Positions 16,406 to 25,142 of a DNA stretch of 64,000 bases are shown piece by piece. The translations under genes were made by a program, and so were the position numbers. Source of the stretch: Flavobacteriaceae bacterium. GTDB taxonomy: Bacteria > Bacteroidota > Bacteroidia > Flavobacteriales > Flavobacteriaceae. Where the stretch lies: assembly GCA_021648755.1 (NCBI GenBank), contig JAKISG010000003.1:62001-126000 (forward strand), given 5' to 3'. Under the pieces are notes generated by a model that did not search any database, was not told the origin of the DNA, and saw nothing but the letters and a program-made list of their open reading frames with translations. The number at the start of each line of letters is the position of its first letter. Position 1 is the stretch's first letter.

Positions 16406-19150
16406 ATGGATAAATTTTCATTTTTAAATGCAGTACACACAGGTTTTATTGAAGATTTGTATCAAAAATACCTAAAATTCCCAGATGCAATTGAACCCAG
16501 TTGGCGAAGTTTCTTTCAAGGCTATGATTTAGCAAATGCCAATTTTTCGTTAACAGAAGAAGATCAAAATACAATTGTAGTTCCTGAAAAAGTACATAAA
16601 GAATTTCAAGTCATCGAAATGATTAACGCATATCGATCTAGAGGACATTTGTTTACAAAAACAAACCCAGTAAGAGAACGTAGAAAATATGTGCCAACTT
16701 TAGCCTTAGAAAATTTTGGACTAACAAACAACGACTTAAATACGGTTTTTGAAGCAGGAGAAATATTAGGAATTGGAGGTCAAACCTTAAAAGAAATTAT
16801 AAAACACCTTAACGAAATTTATTGCGACTCTATAGGTGTAGAATATATGTATATTCGAGACCCTAATGAAATTAAATGGTGGCAAAATAAATTAAATAAA
16901 AATAATAACCACCCGAATTACAATTTAAAAGCAAAAAAATATGTACTTTCTAAATTAAACCAAGCCGTAACTTTTGAACGTTTTTTACAAACAAAATATG
17001 TAGGTCAAAAAAGATTTTCACTAGAAGGTGGTGAGACTTTAATACCAGCAATTAGTGTCGCATTATTTAATGCAGTAAAAGATTTTGGCGTTAAAGAAAC
17101 TGTCATAGGTATGGCGCATCGTGGTCGTTTGAGTACCCTGATCAATATATTTAGAAAACCAGTTCGTGAACTATTTAGTGAATTTGAAGGTAAAGACTTT
17201 GAAGATAAAAATATTGATGGCGACGTTAAATACCACTTAGGCTTAACTTTAAATAAAACGTATCAAAACGGATTAAGTATTAAGATGAATTTAGTACCAA
17301 ACCCTTCACATTTAGAAGCCGTTGACGCTGTCGCGGAAGGAATCACTCGTGGAAAAATAGACAGAAAATACAAAGGTGATAACTCAAAAATATTACCCAT
17401 ATTAGTACATGGCGATGCTGCAATTGCAGGACAAGGTATTGTATATGAAGTAATACAGATGAGTAAACTTAACGGCTACACAACAGGAGGGACAATACAT
17501 ATTGTAGTAAATAACCAAATAGGATTTACCACCAATTATTTAGATGCAAGATCAAGTACCTATTGTACAGATATTGCAAAAGTAACCTTGTCACCAGTTT
17601 TACATGTAAATGCAGATGATGCTGAGGCCGTTGTACATGCAATGGAAATGGCATTAGAATTTAGAATGAAATTTAAACGCGATGTATTTATTGACTTATT
17701 AGGTTACCGAAAATACGGACATAATGAAGGTGATGAACCCCGTTTTACACAACCAAACTTATATAAAACAATTGCTAAACACGACAACCCATTTAAAATC
17801 TATGCAGACAAACTAATTGCTGAAAATTCAGTGGATGCCGCTTACGTAGAAAAAATCACCGCTACTTTTAAAGCAATGCTCGAAGAAGAGTACACAAAAT
17901 CTAAAAAAGACACCACTTCAAACATAAAACCTTTTATGAATTCAAGTTGGAAAGGCTTTACTAGAAAATATTTAAAAGATATGCTATTACCTGTAAAAAC
18001 AGGTTATCCTAAGAAAAAATTAGAAGGCATTGTAAAAGTAATTTCTACAACACCAAAAGACGTAAAGTTCATTCGTAAAGCAATAAGAATTTTAAATGCT
18101 AGAGATAAAATGGTTTTTGAAACCAACACCTTAGATTGGGGAATGGCAGAAAACCTAGCATATGGCTCTTTATTAGAAGAAGGATTTAATGTACGAATTT
18201 CTGGTCAAGACGTAGAAAGAGGAACATTCTCACATAGACATGCTATTTTAAGAGATGAAGTTACCGAAAAAAGAATAAACCTGTTAAATACAAACCCAAA
18301 TAATAAAGGCGAAATGTATATCTACAATTCACACCTATCAGAATATGGTGTTTTAGGTTTCGATTACGGCTACGCTATGGCAAACCCAAATACCTTAACC
18401 ATTTGGGAAGCACAATTTGGAGATTTCTCTAATGGTGCTCAAATTATATTTGACCAATACATCGCAGCAGCCGAAGATAAATGGAAACTCCAAAACGGAA
18501 TTATAATACTTTTACCTCACGGTTACGAAGGACAAGGCTCTGAACACTCATCAGCAAGAATAGAACGTTATTTACAACTTTGCGCAATAGACAATATGAA
18601 TGTTGCTAATTGTACCACACCAGCAAATATTTACCATTTGTTAAGACGACAAATGAAACGTGATTTTAGAAAACCATTAATTGTATTTACACCTAAAAGT
18701 TTATTACGCCACCCAAAAGCAGTTTCTCCAATAGAAGAATTAGCAACAGGCGAATTTCAAGAAGTAATAGACGATACTTTAGATACAAAAAAAATAAAAA
18801 AATTAGTATTTGTCTCTGGTAAATTCTATTACGACCTACTAGCAGAAAGAGAAAAACTAGATAGAAATGACATTGCATTAATTAGAATAGAACAACTGTT
18901 CCCTTTACACAAAGAAAAAATACAAACAATAATAGATAAATATAAAAATGTAACCAATTATATTTGGGCACAAGAAGAACCAAGAAATATGGGCGCATGG
19001 AGTCATATGTTAGAACGCTTTGATATGGTAAGGCTACAAGTATGTTCAAGACCATTCTATGCAGTTCCAGCAGCAGGATCTAGCGCAAGATTTAAACGAA
19101 GACACCAACGTGTAATTAATAGTGTTTTTGAAGATGAAGTTAAAATGTAA
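16406..19150 (+). CDS. sucA: 2-oxoglutarate dehydrogenase E1 component
   Basis: A 914-residue thiamine-diphosphate E1 of the TCA-cycle 2-oxoglutarate dehydrogenase complex. It opens with the E1o N-terminal motif (SFLNAVHTGFIEDLYQKYLK), then EPSWRSFFQGYD. Catalytic-domain motifs follow: IGMAHRGRLSTLINI, LVPNPSHLEAVDAVAEG, HGDAAIAGQGIVYE, NNQIGFTT and GYRKYGHNEGDEPRFTQP. The C-terminal half has GQDVERGTFSHRHA, AQFGDFSNGAQ and LLPHGYEGQGSEHSSARIERYLQ. The length is normal. It is followed 48 bases later by the matching E2 gene, so the two form an operon; the E3 subunit is elsewhere. Confidence 0.97.
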   Translation: MDKFSFLNAVHTGFIEDLYQKYLKFPDAIEPSWRSFFQGYDLANANFSLTEEDQNTIVVPEKVHKEFQVIEMINAYRSRGHLFTKTNPVRERRKYVPTLALENFGLTNNDLNTVFEAGEILGIGGQTLKEIIKHLNEIYCDSIGVEYMYIRDPNEIKWWQNKLNKNNNHPNYNLKAKKYVLSKLNQAVTFERFLQTKYVGQKRFSLEGGETLIPAISVALFNAVKDFGVKETVIGMAHRGRLSTLINIFRKPVRELFSEFEGKDFEDKNIDGDVKYHLGLTLNKTYQNGLSIKMNLVPNPSHLEAVDAVAEGITRGKIDRKYKGDNSKILPILVHGDAAIAGQGIVYEVIQMSKLNGYTTGGTIHIVVNNQIGFTTNYLDARSSTYCTDIAKVTLSPVLHVNADDAEAVVHAMEMALEFRMKFKRDVFIDLLGYRKYGHNEGDEPRFTQPNLYKTIAKHDNPFKIYADKLIAENSVDAAYVEKITATFKAMLEEEYTKSKKDTTSNIKPFMNSSWKGFTRKYLKDMLLPVKTGYPKKKLEGIVKVISTTPKDVKFIRKAIRILNARDKMVFETNTLDWGMAENLAYGSLLEEGFNVRISGQDVERGTFSHRHAILRDEVTEKRINLLNTNPNNKGEMYIYNSHLSEYGVLGFDYGYAMANPNTLTIWEAQFGDFSNGAQIIFDQYIAAAEDKWKLQNGIIILLPHGYEGQGSEHSSARIERYLQLCAIDNMNVANCTTPANIYHLLRRQMKRDFRKPLIVFTPKSLLRHPKAVSPIEELATGEFQEVIDDTLDTKKIKKLVFVSGKFYYDLLAEREKLDRNDIALIRIEQLFPLHKEKIQTIIDKYKNVTNYIWAQEEPRNMGAWSHMLERFDMVRLQVCSRPFYAVPAAGSSARFKRRHQRVINSVFEDEVKM

Positions 19151-19198
19151 AATGAAAAGTGTAATATTCAAAATTCAAAATAAAATAAATAGCATATT

Positions 19199-20413
19199 AT
19201 GATACTAGAAATGAAAGTTCCTTCTCCAGGAGAATCAATTACAGAAGTAGAAATAGCACAATGGTTAGTAGAAGATGGCGATTATGTAGAAAAAGACCAA
19301 CCAATTGCCGAAGTAGATTCAGATAAAGCAACACTAGAACTTCCTGCTGAAGAAAGTGGTATAATAACGCTTAAAGCAGCAGAAGGTGACGCAGTTGCCG
19401 TTGGAGCAGTAGTATGCTTAATTGATGTAGATGCAGAAAGACCAGTGAGCACGACACCTAACACCCAAAACCCAAAACATAACACCCAAAACCCAAAACC
19501 CAAAACCCAAAACATAACACCTAAAGAGACTTATGCAACAGGCACTGCGTCACCAGCAGCAAAAAAAATATTAACAGAAAAAGGAATAGATGCAAGTAAC
19601 ATAAAAGGGACAGGAAAAGACGGTAGAATTACCAAAGAAGATGCAACAAAAGCAATACCATCTATGGGGGCACCAACCTCTGGTGGCAATAGAGGGTCTT
19701 CTCGTAAAAAAATGTCTATGCTACGTCGTAAAGTAGCACAACGCCTAGTTTCAGTTAAAAACGAAACAGCGATGTTAACCACCTTTAATGAAGTTAACAT
19801 GCAACCCATATTCGATTTACGTAAAATTTATAAAGAAGACTTTAAAGCTAAATACGGTGTAAGTCTAGGCTTTATGAGTTTCTTTACAAAAGCTATAGTT
19901 AGAGCATTAGAAATCTATCCAGGTGTTAACTCTATGATTGATGGTGATTTTAAAATAATACATGATTTTATAGACATATCCATAGCAGTATCTGGACCAA
20001 AAGGATTAATGGTTCCTGTAATTAGAAACGCAGAAAACCTAACCTTTAGAGGTATAGAATCCGAAGTTAAACGATTGGCAATAAGAGCAAGAGATGGACA
20101 AATTACAGTTGATGAAATGACAGGAGGAACATTTACCATTACCAACGGTGGTATTTTTGGCTCAATGCTATCAACACCAATTATAAACCCACCCCAAAGC
20201 GCCATTTTAGGAATGCATAATATTGTACAAAGACCAATGGCAGTTAATAATGAAGTAGTAATTCAACCAATAATGTTTGTTGCATTATCTTATGATCATA
20301 GAATTATCGACGGTAAAGAATCTGTTGGATTTTTAGTTACAGTTAAAGAAGCCTTAGAAAACCCAATAGAATTACTAATGAACGGCGATGCAAAAAAAGC
20401 CTTAGAAATGTAA
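19199..20413 (+). CDS. odhB: Dihydrolipoyllysine succinyltransferase (E2 of 2-oxoglutarate dehydrogenase)
   Basis: A 404-residue E2. Residues 1-77 are a single lipoyl domain with the lipoylated Lys in EVDSDKATLE. A linker encoded by 7-base repeats follows (about 86-107, Thr/Pro/Asn/Gln/Lys). The peripheral-subunit-binding domain is at about 117-155 (SPAAKKILTEKGI, GTGKDGRITKED). The catalytic domain is about 185-404, with LTTFNEVNM, TNGGIFGSMLSTPI and the active-site SYDHRIIDG (His367). It transfers succinyl from E1-bound lipoate to CoA. The pairing with sucA and the domain order support 2-oxoglutarate over pyruvate specificity. The GTPase or E3 genes are not adjacent. Confidence 0.96.
   Translation: MILEMKVPSPGESITEVEIAQWLVEDGDYVEKDQPIAEVDSDKATLELPAEESGIITLKAAEGDAVAVGAVVCLIDVDAERPVSTTPNTQNPKHNTQNPKPKTQNITPKETYATGTASPAAKKILTEKGIDASNIKGTGKDGRITKEDATKAIPSMGAPTSGGNRGSSRKKMSMLRRKVAQRLVSVKNETAMLTTFNEVNMQPIFDLRKIYKEDFKAKYGVSLGFMSFFTKAIVRALEIYPGVNSMIDGDFKIIHDFIDISIAVSGPKGLMVPVIRNAENLTFRGIESEVKRLAIRARDGQITVDEMTGGTFTITNGGIFGSMLSTPIINPPQSAILGMHNIVQRPMAVNNEVVIQPIMFVALSYDHRIIDGKESVGFLVTVKEALENPIELLMNGDAKKALEM
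19454..19522 (+). repeat. Heptanucleotide (CCCAAAA)n repeat coding the odhB linker
   Basis: Two then four copies of CCCAAAA are each followed by CATAACA within the odhB linker. The 7-base period means only changes of three units keep the reading frame; three units encode seven residues. Confidence 0.8.
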
Positions 20414-20458
20414 CTCTTAGCTATAAATAAAGAAACGAAAGTTCTTTTAAAGAACAAT

Positions 20459-21610
20459 ATGAATAAAACCAAACTAATAAGAATAACAACAGTACCCATA
20501 TCTTTAGAAAAACTATTAGAAAATCAATTGACATTTATGTCAAATTATTTTGATATAACTGCAATCTCATCAAATAAAAAACAATTAAAAAAATTTGGAA
20601 TTGAAAACAATATCAAAACCAAACATATTGAATTAACCCGAAAAATAACACCACTACAAGATTTAAAAGCGTTATGGAAACTCTATAAATTTCTAAAAAA
20701 AGAAAAACCAGAAATTGTACATAGCCATACACCAAAAGCAGGAACAATAGCAATGTTAGCAGCAAAATTAGCAGGAGTTCCAAACCGTTTACATACCATT
20801 GCAGGTTTACCATTACTAGAAACAAAAGGCATAAAACGCACCATTTTAAATATAGTTGAAAAAATTACCTATGCAGCAGCCACTCAAATATTACCAAACT
20901 CTTATGGCTTAAAACAGATTATTCTTGTTAAAAAATTTTGTAAAGAATCAAAATTAAAAGTAATTGCCAACGGAAGTTCTAACGGAATAAATACCGCCTA
21001 TTTTAACCCTGCTAATTATTTAGAAACAGAGAATGAAAAATTACGAAAAAGAATAAATATTTTAAAAAATGATTTTGTTTTCATTTTTGTTGGCAGATTA
21101 GTATCTGATAAAGGAATTAATGAGTTAGTAAATGCTTTCGAAAATATCAACAACAAATTCACCAATACAAAATTACTACTTGTTGGCGCATTAGAAACAG
21201 AACTAGACCCTTTAGAAAACAAAACCATAGTTAAAATAAAAAACCATAACAATATCATTTCGGTTGGTTACCAACAAGATGTTAGACCCTACTTTGCTAT
21301 AGCAAATGTATTGACTTTCCCAAGTTATCGAGAAGGTTTTCCAAACGTTGTTTTGCAAGCTGCAGCAATGAATTTACCAAGTATAGTTACCAACATTAAT
21401 GGTTGTAATGAAATTATTAAACACCATAAAAACGGTTTAATTATTCCAGTAAAAGACAAAAAAGCCTTGTTTGTAGCAATGAAAGAATTAGTACTAAATA
21501 CTGCTTTGAGACAAAAATTAATACAAAACTCTAGAAAAAGTATTACAACACGCTATAACCAACAATTGGTTTGGGAAAAACTCTTGCAAGAATACAAATT
21601 ACTTGACTAA
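20459..21610 (+). CDS. Family 4 glycosyltransferase
   Basis: A 383-residue GT-B fold glycosyltransferase. The N-terminal domain contains EIVHSHTPKAGTIAMLAAKLAG and RLHTIAGLPL, typical of polysaccharide glycosyltransferases of the WbpX/CapM kind. The C-terminal donor domain has FIFVGRLVSDKGINELVNAFE (about 200-220), VGYQQDVRPYFAIANVLTFPSYREGFPNVVLQAAA (about 270-305, containing the E(x7)E nucleotide-sugar motif) and GCNEIIKHHKNGLI. No signal peptide. It is probably involved in capsule, O-antigen or exopolysaccharide synthesis, but no other such genes are next to it; it may simply ride behind odhB. Acceptor and sugar are unknown. Confidence 0.85.
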   Translation: MNKTKLIRITTVPISLEKLLENQLTFMSNYFDITAISSNKKQLKKFGIENNIKTKHIELTRKITPLQDLKALWKLYKFLKKEKPEIVHSHTPKAGTIAMLAAKLAGVPNRLHTIAGLPLLETKGIKRTILNIVEKITYAAATQILPNSYGLKQIILVKKFCKESKLKVIANGSSNGINTAYFNPANYLETENEKLRKRINILKNDFVFIFVGRLVSDKGINELVNAFENINNKFTNTKLLLVGALETELDPLENKTIVKIKNHNNIISVGYQQDVRPYFAIANVLTFPSYREGFPNVVLQAAAMNLPSIVTNINGCNEIIKHHKNGLIIPVKDKKALFVAMKELVLNTALRQKLIQNSRKSITTRYNQQLVWEKLLQEYKLLD

Positions 21611-21683
21611 ACTAGCCAAAAATAATTACCATTTAATGCGATTATTTAATATGAAATTTTTGTTAAAAAACAATAACTTATTG

Positions 21684-21691
21684 TACTTTTG
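21684..21691 (+). promoter_or_regulatory. Promoter -7 element (TACTTTTG) that fixes the pfkA start
   Basis: A TAnnTTTG match 18 bases before ATG 21710. An upstream in-frame TTG at 21689 lies inside this element and would not be transcribed, so the ATG is the start. Confidence 0.6.
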
Positions 21692-21709
21692 TATTTCGCA
21701 AAAATTTTT

Positions 21710-22696
21710 ATGACCAGTCAAATTAAAAAAATAGCAGTGATGACTTCCGGAGGAGATGCGCCAGGAATGAATGCCTGTATTAGAGCAGTAGTAAGATCCT
21801 GTGCCTATTATCATATAGAATGTTTTGGAATCTATAGAGGTTATCAAGGTTTAATTGAGGGTGATTTTAAACAATTCAATGCCCGTTCTGTACACCATAT
21901 TATTCACAAGGGAGGTACAATTTTAAAAACAGCAAGGTCAAAAGAATTTAGAACCAAAGAAGGTAGAAAAAAAGCATATAAAAATTTAAAAGATAATAAA
22001 ATTGATGCTTTAATATTAATAGGAGGCGATGGTACTTTTACAGGAGGAATGGTCTTTTACCAAGAATATAACTTTCCGATAATAGGTATTCCAGGTACAA
22101 TAGATAATGATATATTTGGTACAAATTATACAATTGGCTATGATACAGCACTAAATACAGTAATAGACGCAATAGATAAAATTAGAGACACAGCCAGTTC
22201 TCATAGCCGATTAATTTTAGTCGAAGTTATGGGGAAAGACGCAGGATTTATTGCCTTAAATGCAGGAGTAGGAGCAGGAGCAGAAGAAATATTAATACCA
22301 GAAGAAAAATTAGGATTAAAAAGACTATTGCAATCACTAAAAAGAAGTAAAAGAAGCGGAAAATCATCTAGTATTGTAGTCGTTTCAGAAGGAGATAAAA
22401 TAGGTAAAAACGTATTTGAGTTAGCAGATTATATAGAAGCTAATTTACCAGAATATGAAGTGAGAGTGTCCGTTTTAGGACATATGCAAAGAGGAGGTTC
22501 GCCAAGCTGTTTTGATCGCGTATTAGCATCAAAATTAGGCGTAAGAGCAGTAGAGATGCTATTAGATAAAAAATCTAATATAATGGTTGGGTTTTTAAAT
22601 AATAAAGTAGTAACAGTACCTTTAGAAAAAGCCGTAAAAGGAAAACATGCCATAAATGAAGAACTATTAAGAATGTCAGATATATTATCGATATAA
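21710..22696 (+). CDS. pfkA: ATP-dependent 6-phosphofructokinase
   Basis: A 328-residue PfkA-type enzyme that phosphorylates fructose 6-phosphate to the 1,6-bisphosphate. It shows the N-terminal VMTSGGDAPGMNACIRAVVR, the ATP-binding IGGDGTFTGG, the catalytic GTIDNDIFGTNYTIGYDTA with its Asp, then EVMGKDAGFIAL, LGHMQRGGSPSCFDR. The GGDGT Gly points to ATP, not pyrophosphate, as donor. The length is normal. ATG 21710 is chosen because the promoter element overlaps the only longer start. A short lipoprotein gene and GAPDH follow within 25 bases of each other on the same strand, making a glycolytic operon. Confidence 0.95.
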   Translation: MTSQIKKIAVMTSGGDAPGMNACIRAVVRSCAYYHIECFGIYRGYQGLIEGDFKQFNARSVHHIIHKGGTILKTARSKEFRTKEGRKKAYKNLKDNKIDALILIGGDGTFTGGMVFYQEYNFPIIGIPGTIDNDIFGTNYTIGYDTALNTVIDAIDKIRDTASSHSRLILVEVMGKDAGFIALNAGVGAGAEEILIPEEKLGLKRLLQSLKRSKRSGKSSSIVVVSEGDKIGKNVFELADYIEANLPEYEVRVSVLGHMQRGGSPSCFDRVLASKLGVRAVEMLLDKKSNIMVGFLNNKVVTVPLEKAVKGKHAINEELLRMSDILSI

Positions 22697-22706
22697 TTTA
22701 AAATTA

Positions 22707-23216
22707 ATGAAGGGAATAGTAATTATCACATTAGGAATATTATTGTATTCTTGTAGTTCTAAAAAAAGAATACAAGTTAAAACAAATTCAAACATAGAAT
22801 TAATAAAAAATATAGAAACCTATATAGCAAAAATTGAAGCAAGCTTAATTAAAGAAGATGAACAAGCAGAAAAAATAGAAATTAAAGATAAAGAAGAAAA
22901 AATTTTTATTGATATTTTAGAAGAAGAATCTTTTTACAAAGACGATAAGCTAGTTAAAATTCTTATAACAAATCATTTAGTAGATAATTTTAAAGAAATA
23001 AAAGAATTCTATTATCATAATGACGGATTGGTTTATATAAAAATCAAACAATTTGTTACACTAAAAAATCAACCTCAAAAACAATACTTACGAAAATTAT
23101 ACTTCTCAAAAGAACGTATAATTAAAGATTTAGGAAAAAATAATAATGAAATATCTTCATTAGAACTGCATAATCAGGCAATAACAAAGTTAAACGAAGC
23201 ATATAATAAAATATAA
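22707..23216 (+). CDS. Small lipoprotein between pfkA and gapA
   Basis: A 169-residue protein with lipoprotein signal MKGIVIITLGILLYSCSS (Cys16). The mature part is rich in Lys, Glu and Ile: one helical stretch (about 25-55, IELIKNIETYIAKIEAS and an EDEQAEKIEIKDKEEK block) and a beta-rich stretch (about 85-130, FYYHNDGLVYIKIKQF). I recognise no family. Its tight placement, 10 bases after pfkA and 4 bases before gapA, means it is co-transcribed with glycolytic enzymes, but a functional link is not evident. Confidence 0.65.
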   Translation: MKGIVIITLGILLYSCSSKKRIQVKTNSNIELIKNIETYIAKIEASLIKEDEQAEKIEIKDKEEKIFIDILEEESFYKDDKLVKILITNHLVDNFKEIKEFYYHNDGLVYIKIKQFVTLKNQPQKQYLRKLYFSKERIIKDLGKNNNEISSLELHNQAITKLNEAYNKI

Positions 23217-23220
23217 TAAA

Positions 23221-24213
23221 ATGATTAAAATAGGAATAAATGGATTCGGAAGAATAGGTAGGCTAGCATTTAGATCTGCCATAGTAAGGGAAAATATGCA
23301 AGTTGTAGCAATAAATGACTTATTAGAAGTAGAATATTTAGCATACTTATTACGCTATGATTCAGTACACGGTCGCTTTGAAGGTACTGTCGAGGTTAAA
23401 AATGGACATTTAGTTGTAAACGGAAATACAATTAGAGTTACTGCCGAAAAAAATCCAGAAAAATTAAAATGGAATGAAGTAGAGGCAGCATATATTATTG
23501 AATCTACAGGCTTCTTTTTATCAAAAGAACAAGCAGGCCTACACCTCAAAGGAGGCGCAAAAAAAATAGTGATTTCTGCACCCTCAAAAGATGCACCAAT
23601 GTTTGTAATGGGCGTTAACCATAAAAAATTAAAAGCAACCGATACTATTTTTTCTAATGCATCTTGCACCACAAACTGTTTAGCACCAATTGCTAAAATT
23701 CTAAATGACAATTTTGGTATTGTTGAATGTTTAATGACAACAGTACACGCAGCAACTTCTGGTCAAAAAACAGTTGATGCACCCGCAGGAAACTGGAGAA
23801 GAGGACGCTCAGCAATATTAAATATTATACCAGCAACCACAGGTGCAGCAAAAGCAGTAACCAAAGTAATACCAGAACTTAAAGGAAAAATGGATGCAAT
23901 GGCATTTCGCGTACCAACAGCAAATGTCTCCGTAATAGACCTTACAGTAAGGTTAAAAAAAGCAACCTCTTACAATGAAATTAAAAAAGTGATGAAAAAA
24001 GCATCTGAAAATGAATTCAAAGGTATTTTGGGTTATACAGAAGATGAAGTAGTCTCTCAAGATTTTGTTTCAGAAACAAGAACCTCTGTTTTTGATGCAA
24101 GTGCAGGAGTAGAGTTAAACTCAAATTTCTTTAAAATTATTTCTTGGTATGATAATGAGTTTGGTTACTCTACTAAAATTGTTGACTTACTAGCTTATGC
24201 AGCAAATTTGTAA
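23221..24213 (+). CDS. gapA: Type I glyceraldehyde-3-phosphate dehydrogenase
   Basis: A 330-residue GAPDH. The Rossmann start is IGINGFGRIGRLAFR, NAD contacts include NDLLEVEYLAYLLRYDS, and the catalytic SNASCTTNCLAP places Cys149 at the canonical number. TTVHAATSGQKTVDAP, RRGRSAILNIIPATTGAAKA and SWYDNEFGYSTK complete the signature. It oxidises glyceraldehyde 3-phosphate to 1,3-bisphosphoglycerate with NAD+. It is third in the pfkA-lipoprotein-gapA unit. Confidence 0.97.
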   Translation: MIKIGINGFGRIGRLAFRSAIVRENMQVVAINDLLEVEYLAYLLRYDSVHGRFEGTVEVKNGHLVVNGNTIRVTAEKNPEKLKWNEVEAAYIIESTGFFLSKEQAGLHLKGGAKKIVISAPSKDAPMFVMGVNHKKLKATDTIFSNASCTTNCLAPIAKILNDNFGIVECLMTTVHAATSGQKTVDAPAGNWRRGRSAILNIIPATTGAAKAVTKVIPELKGKMDAMAFRVPTANVSVIDLTVRLKKATSYNEIKKVMKKASENEFKGILGYTEDEVVSQDFVSETRTSVFDASAGVELNSNFFKIISWYDNEFGYSTKIVDLLAYAANL

Positions 24214-24404
24214 AAGCATCTCCAAAAACAATAGAACGATATAAAATAAAGAGCCTGTACTTGTTAAAAGGAAACTCACTAAAAAAATTTGAAGAATATA
24301 AAACCAATAATATAAGAATTGCAAAATTACCCGTAAATAGCCAAAGACTTAACCTCTTAATGATATTTTACATGAAAAGCAACCTACTAGAAGCAATTAA
24401 ATAG
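24213..24404 (+). pseudogene. Coding remnant downstream of gapA, no start codon
   Basis: An open frame overlapping the gapA stop runs to TAG at 24404. It reads SPKTIERYKIKSLYLLKGNS, then KKFEEYKTNNIRIAKLPVNS, ending NLLEAIK. Composition and codon use look like real protein, but there is no ATG or GTG near the beginning. I see it as the tail of a decayed gene. Family not recognised. Confidence 0.3.
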
Positions 24405-24429
24405 AAAACTTACATAGTATCAAGTTTGC

Positions 24430-24525
24430 TGTAATATTCCTGTTGCTACTATTTGGGTCTGTTTTTCGCCAATATTTTACATCTACTATGACACCTTTAA
24501 TAGATAGTGTTGGGTTTAATAGAAA
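24430..24525 (-). pseudogene. Vestige of a TssD(Hcp)-effector fusion
   Basis: The minus strand reads LSIKGVIVDVKYWRKTDPN, closely similar to IVNDVVMDVKYWKVSDPYQ at the linker of the Hcp fusion at 7779-8600. The DNA shares CCAATATTTTACATC exactly (plus strand). No TssD domain or toxin remains around it; the next gene upstream is the unrelated YigZ-family gene. It is a relic of a second Hcp fusion or of a recombination event. Confidence 0.5.
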
Positions 24526-24530
24526 AATAA

Positions 24531-25142
24531 TTAAATTTTCATAAGTATACTATTGTCATAATTTGATACTTGTTTTTTAAAATCAGAAAAATAGGATTTA
24601 CGAATTACTAATTTATAATAACAATTTAAATCCATTTGTTTTTCAATAACCTTTACATCAAATTTTTTTATCATTTTCATTACTGTATTTAAATCTTTAT
24701 ATTCAAAAGTAAGGCTAATGTATTTTTTAACTGTTTTTTTTGTAATTTTTGCAATTTTTAAAGCATTACTTGCCCCTTTTTTATAGGCAAAAATTAAACC
24801 GCCAACACCTAATTTCGTTCCACCATAATACCTAACTACAATGATTAAAACATTAGTGATATTTGCAGCTAAAATTTGTCCATAAATTGGTTTTCCAGCA
24901 CTGTTATTTGGTTCTCCATTATCATTTGTTCTATAAGTAATGATATCGACTCCTAATTGCCAAGCATAACACCAATGTCTTGCTTTTGCATGTATAATTT
25001 TTACTTGGTTGATGTGATTTTTAATCTCCTCTTCGGTCTCTACAGAAAAAGCATAGCCTATAAATTTACTTCCTTTTTCTTTGTAAACTTCACCAACAGA
25101 ATCACTTGCAACAGTTAAATATGTATATTTCTCATTTTTCAT
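24531..25142 (-). CDS. YigZ/IMPACT family protein
   Basis: A 203-residue protein of the YigZ (UPF0029, IMPACT N-terminal) family, relatives of which are linked to translation control. Hallmarks are KGSKFIGYAF near residue 23, AKARHWCYAWQLG, DNGEPNNSAGKPIYGQI and IIVVRYYGGTKLGVGGL (about 100-117), followed by a ferredoxin-like C-terminal domain of about 60 residues. The length is usual. It directly abuts the DMT transporter gene on the same strand without a gap, so the two are likely co-transcribed. Confidence 0.9.
   Translation of the reverse strand: MKNEKYTYLTVASDSVGEVYKEKGSKFIGYAFSVETEEEIKNHINQVKIIHAKARHWCYAWQLGVDIITYRTNDNGEPNNSAGKPIYGQILAANITNVLIIVVRYYGGTKLGVGGLIFAYKKGASNALKIAKITKKTVKKYISLTFEYKDLNTVMKMIKKFDVKVIEKQMDLNCYYKLVIRKSYFSDFKKQVSNYDNSILMKI

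Noticed and set aside
19454..19522. Telomere-like CCCAAAA array
   Set aside because: It lies in frame inside odhB and encodes the linker; it has no telomeric meaning in a bacterium.
21689..21709. Longer N-terminus of phosphofructokinase from TTG 21689
   Set aside because: The TTG is inside the promoter -7 element and the extra residues do not occur in the family.
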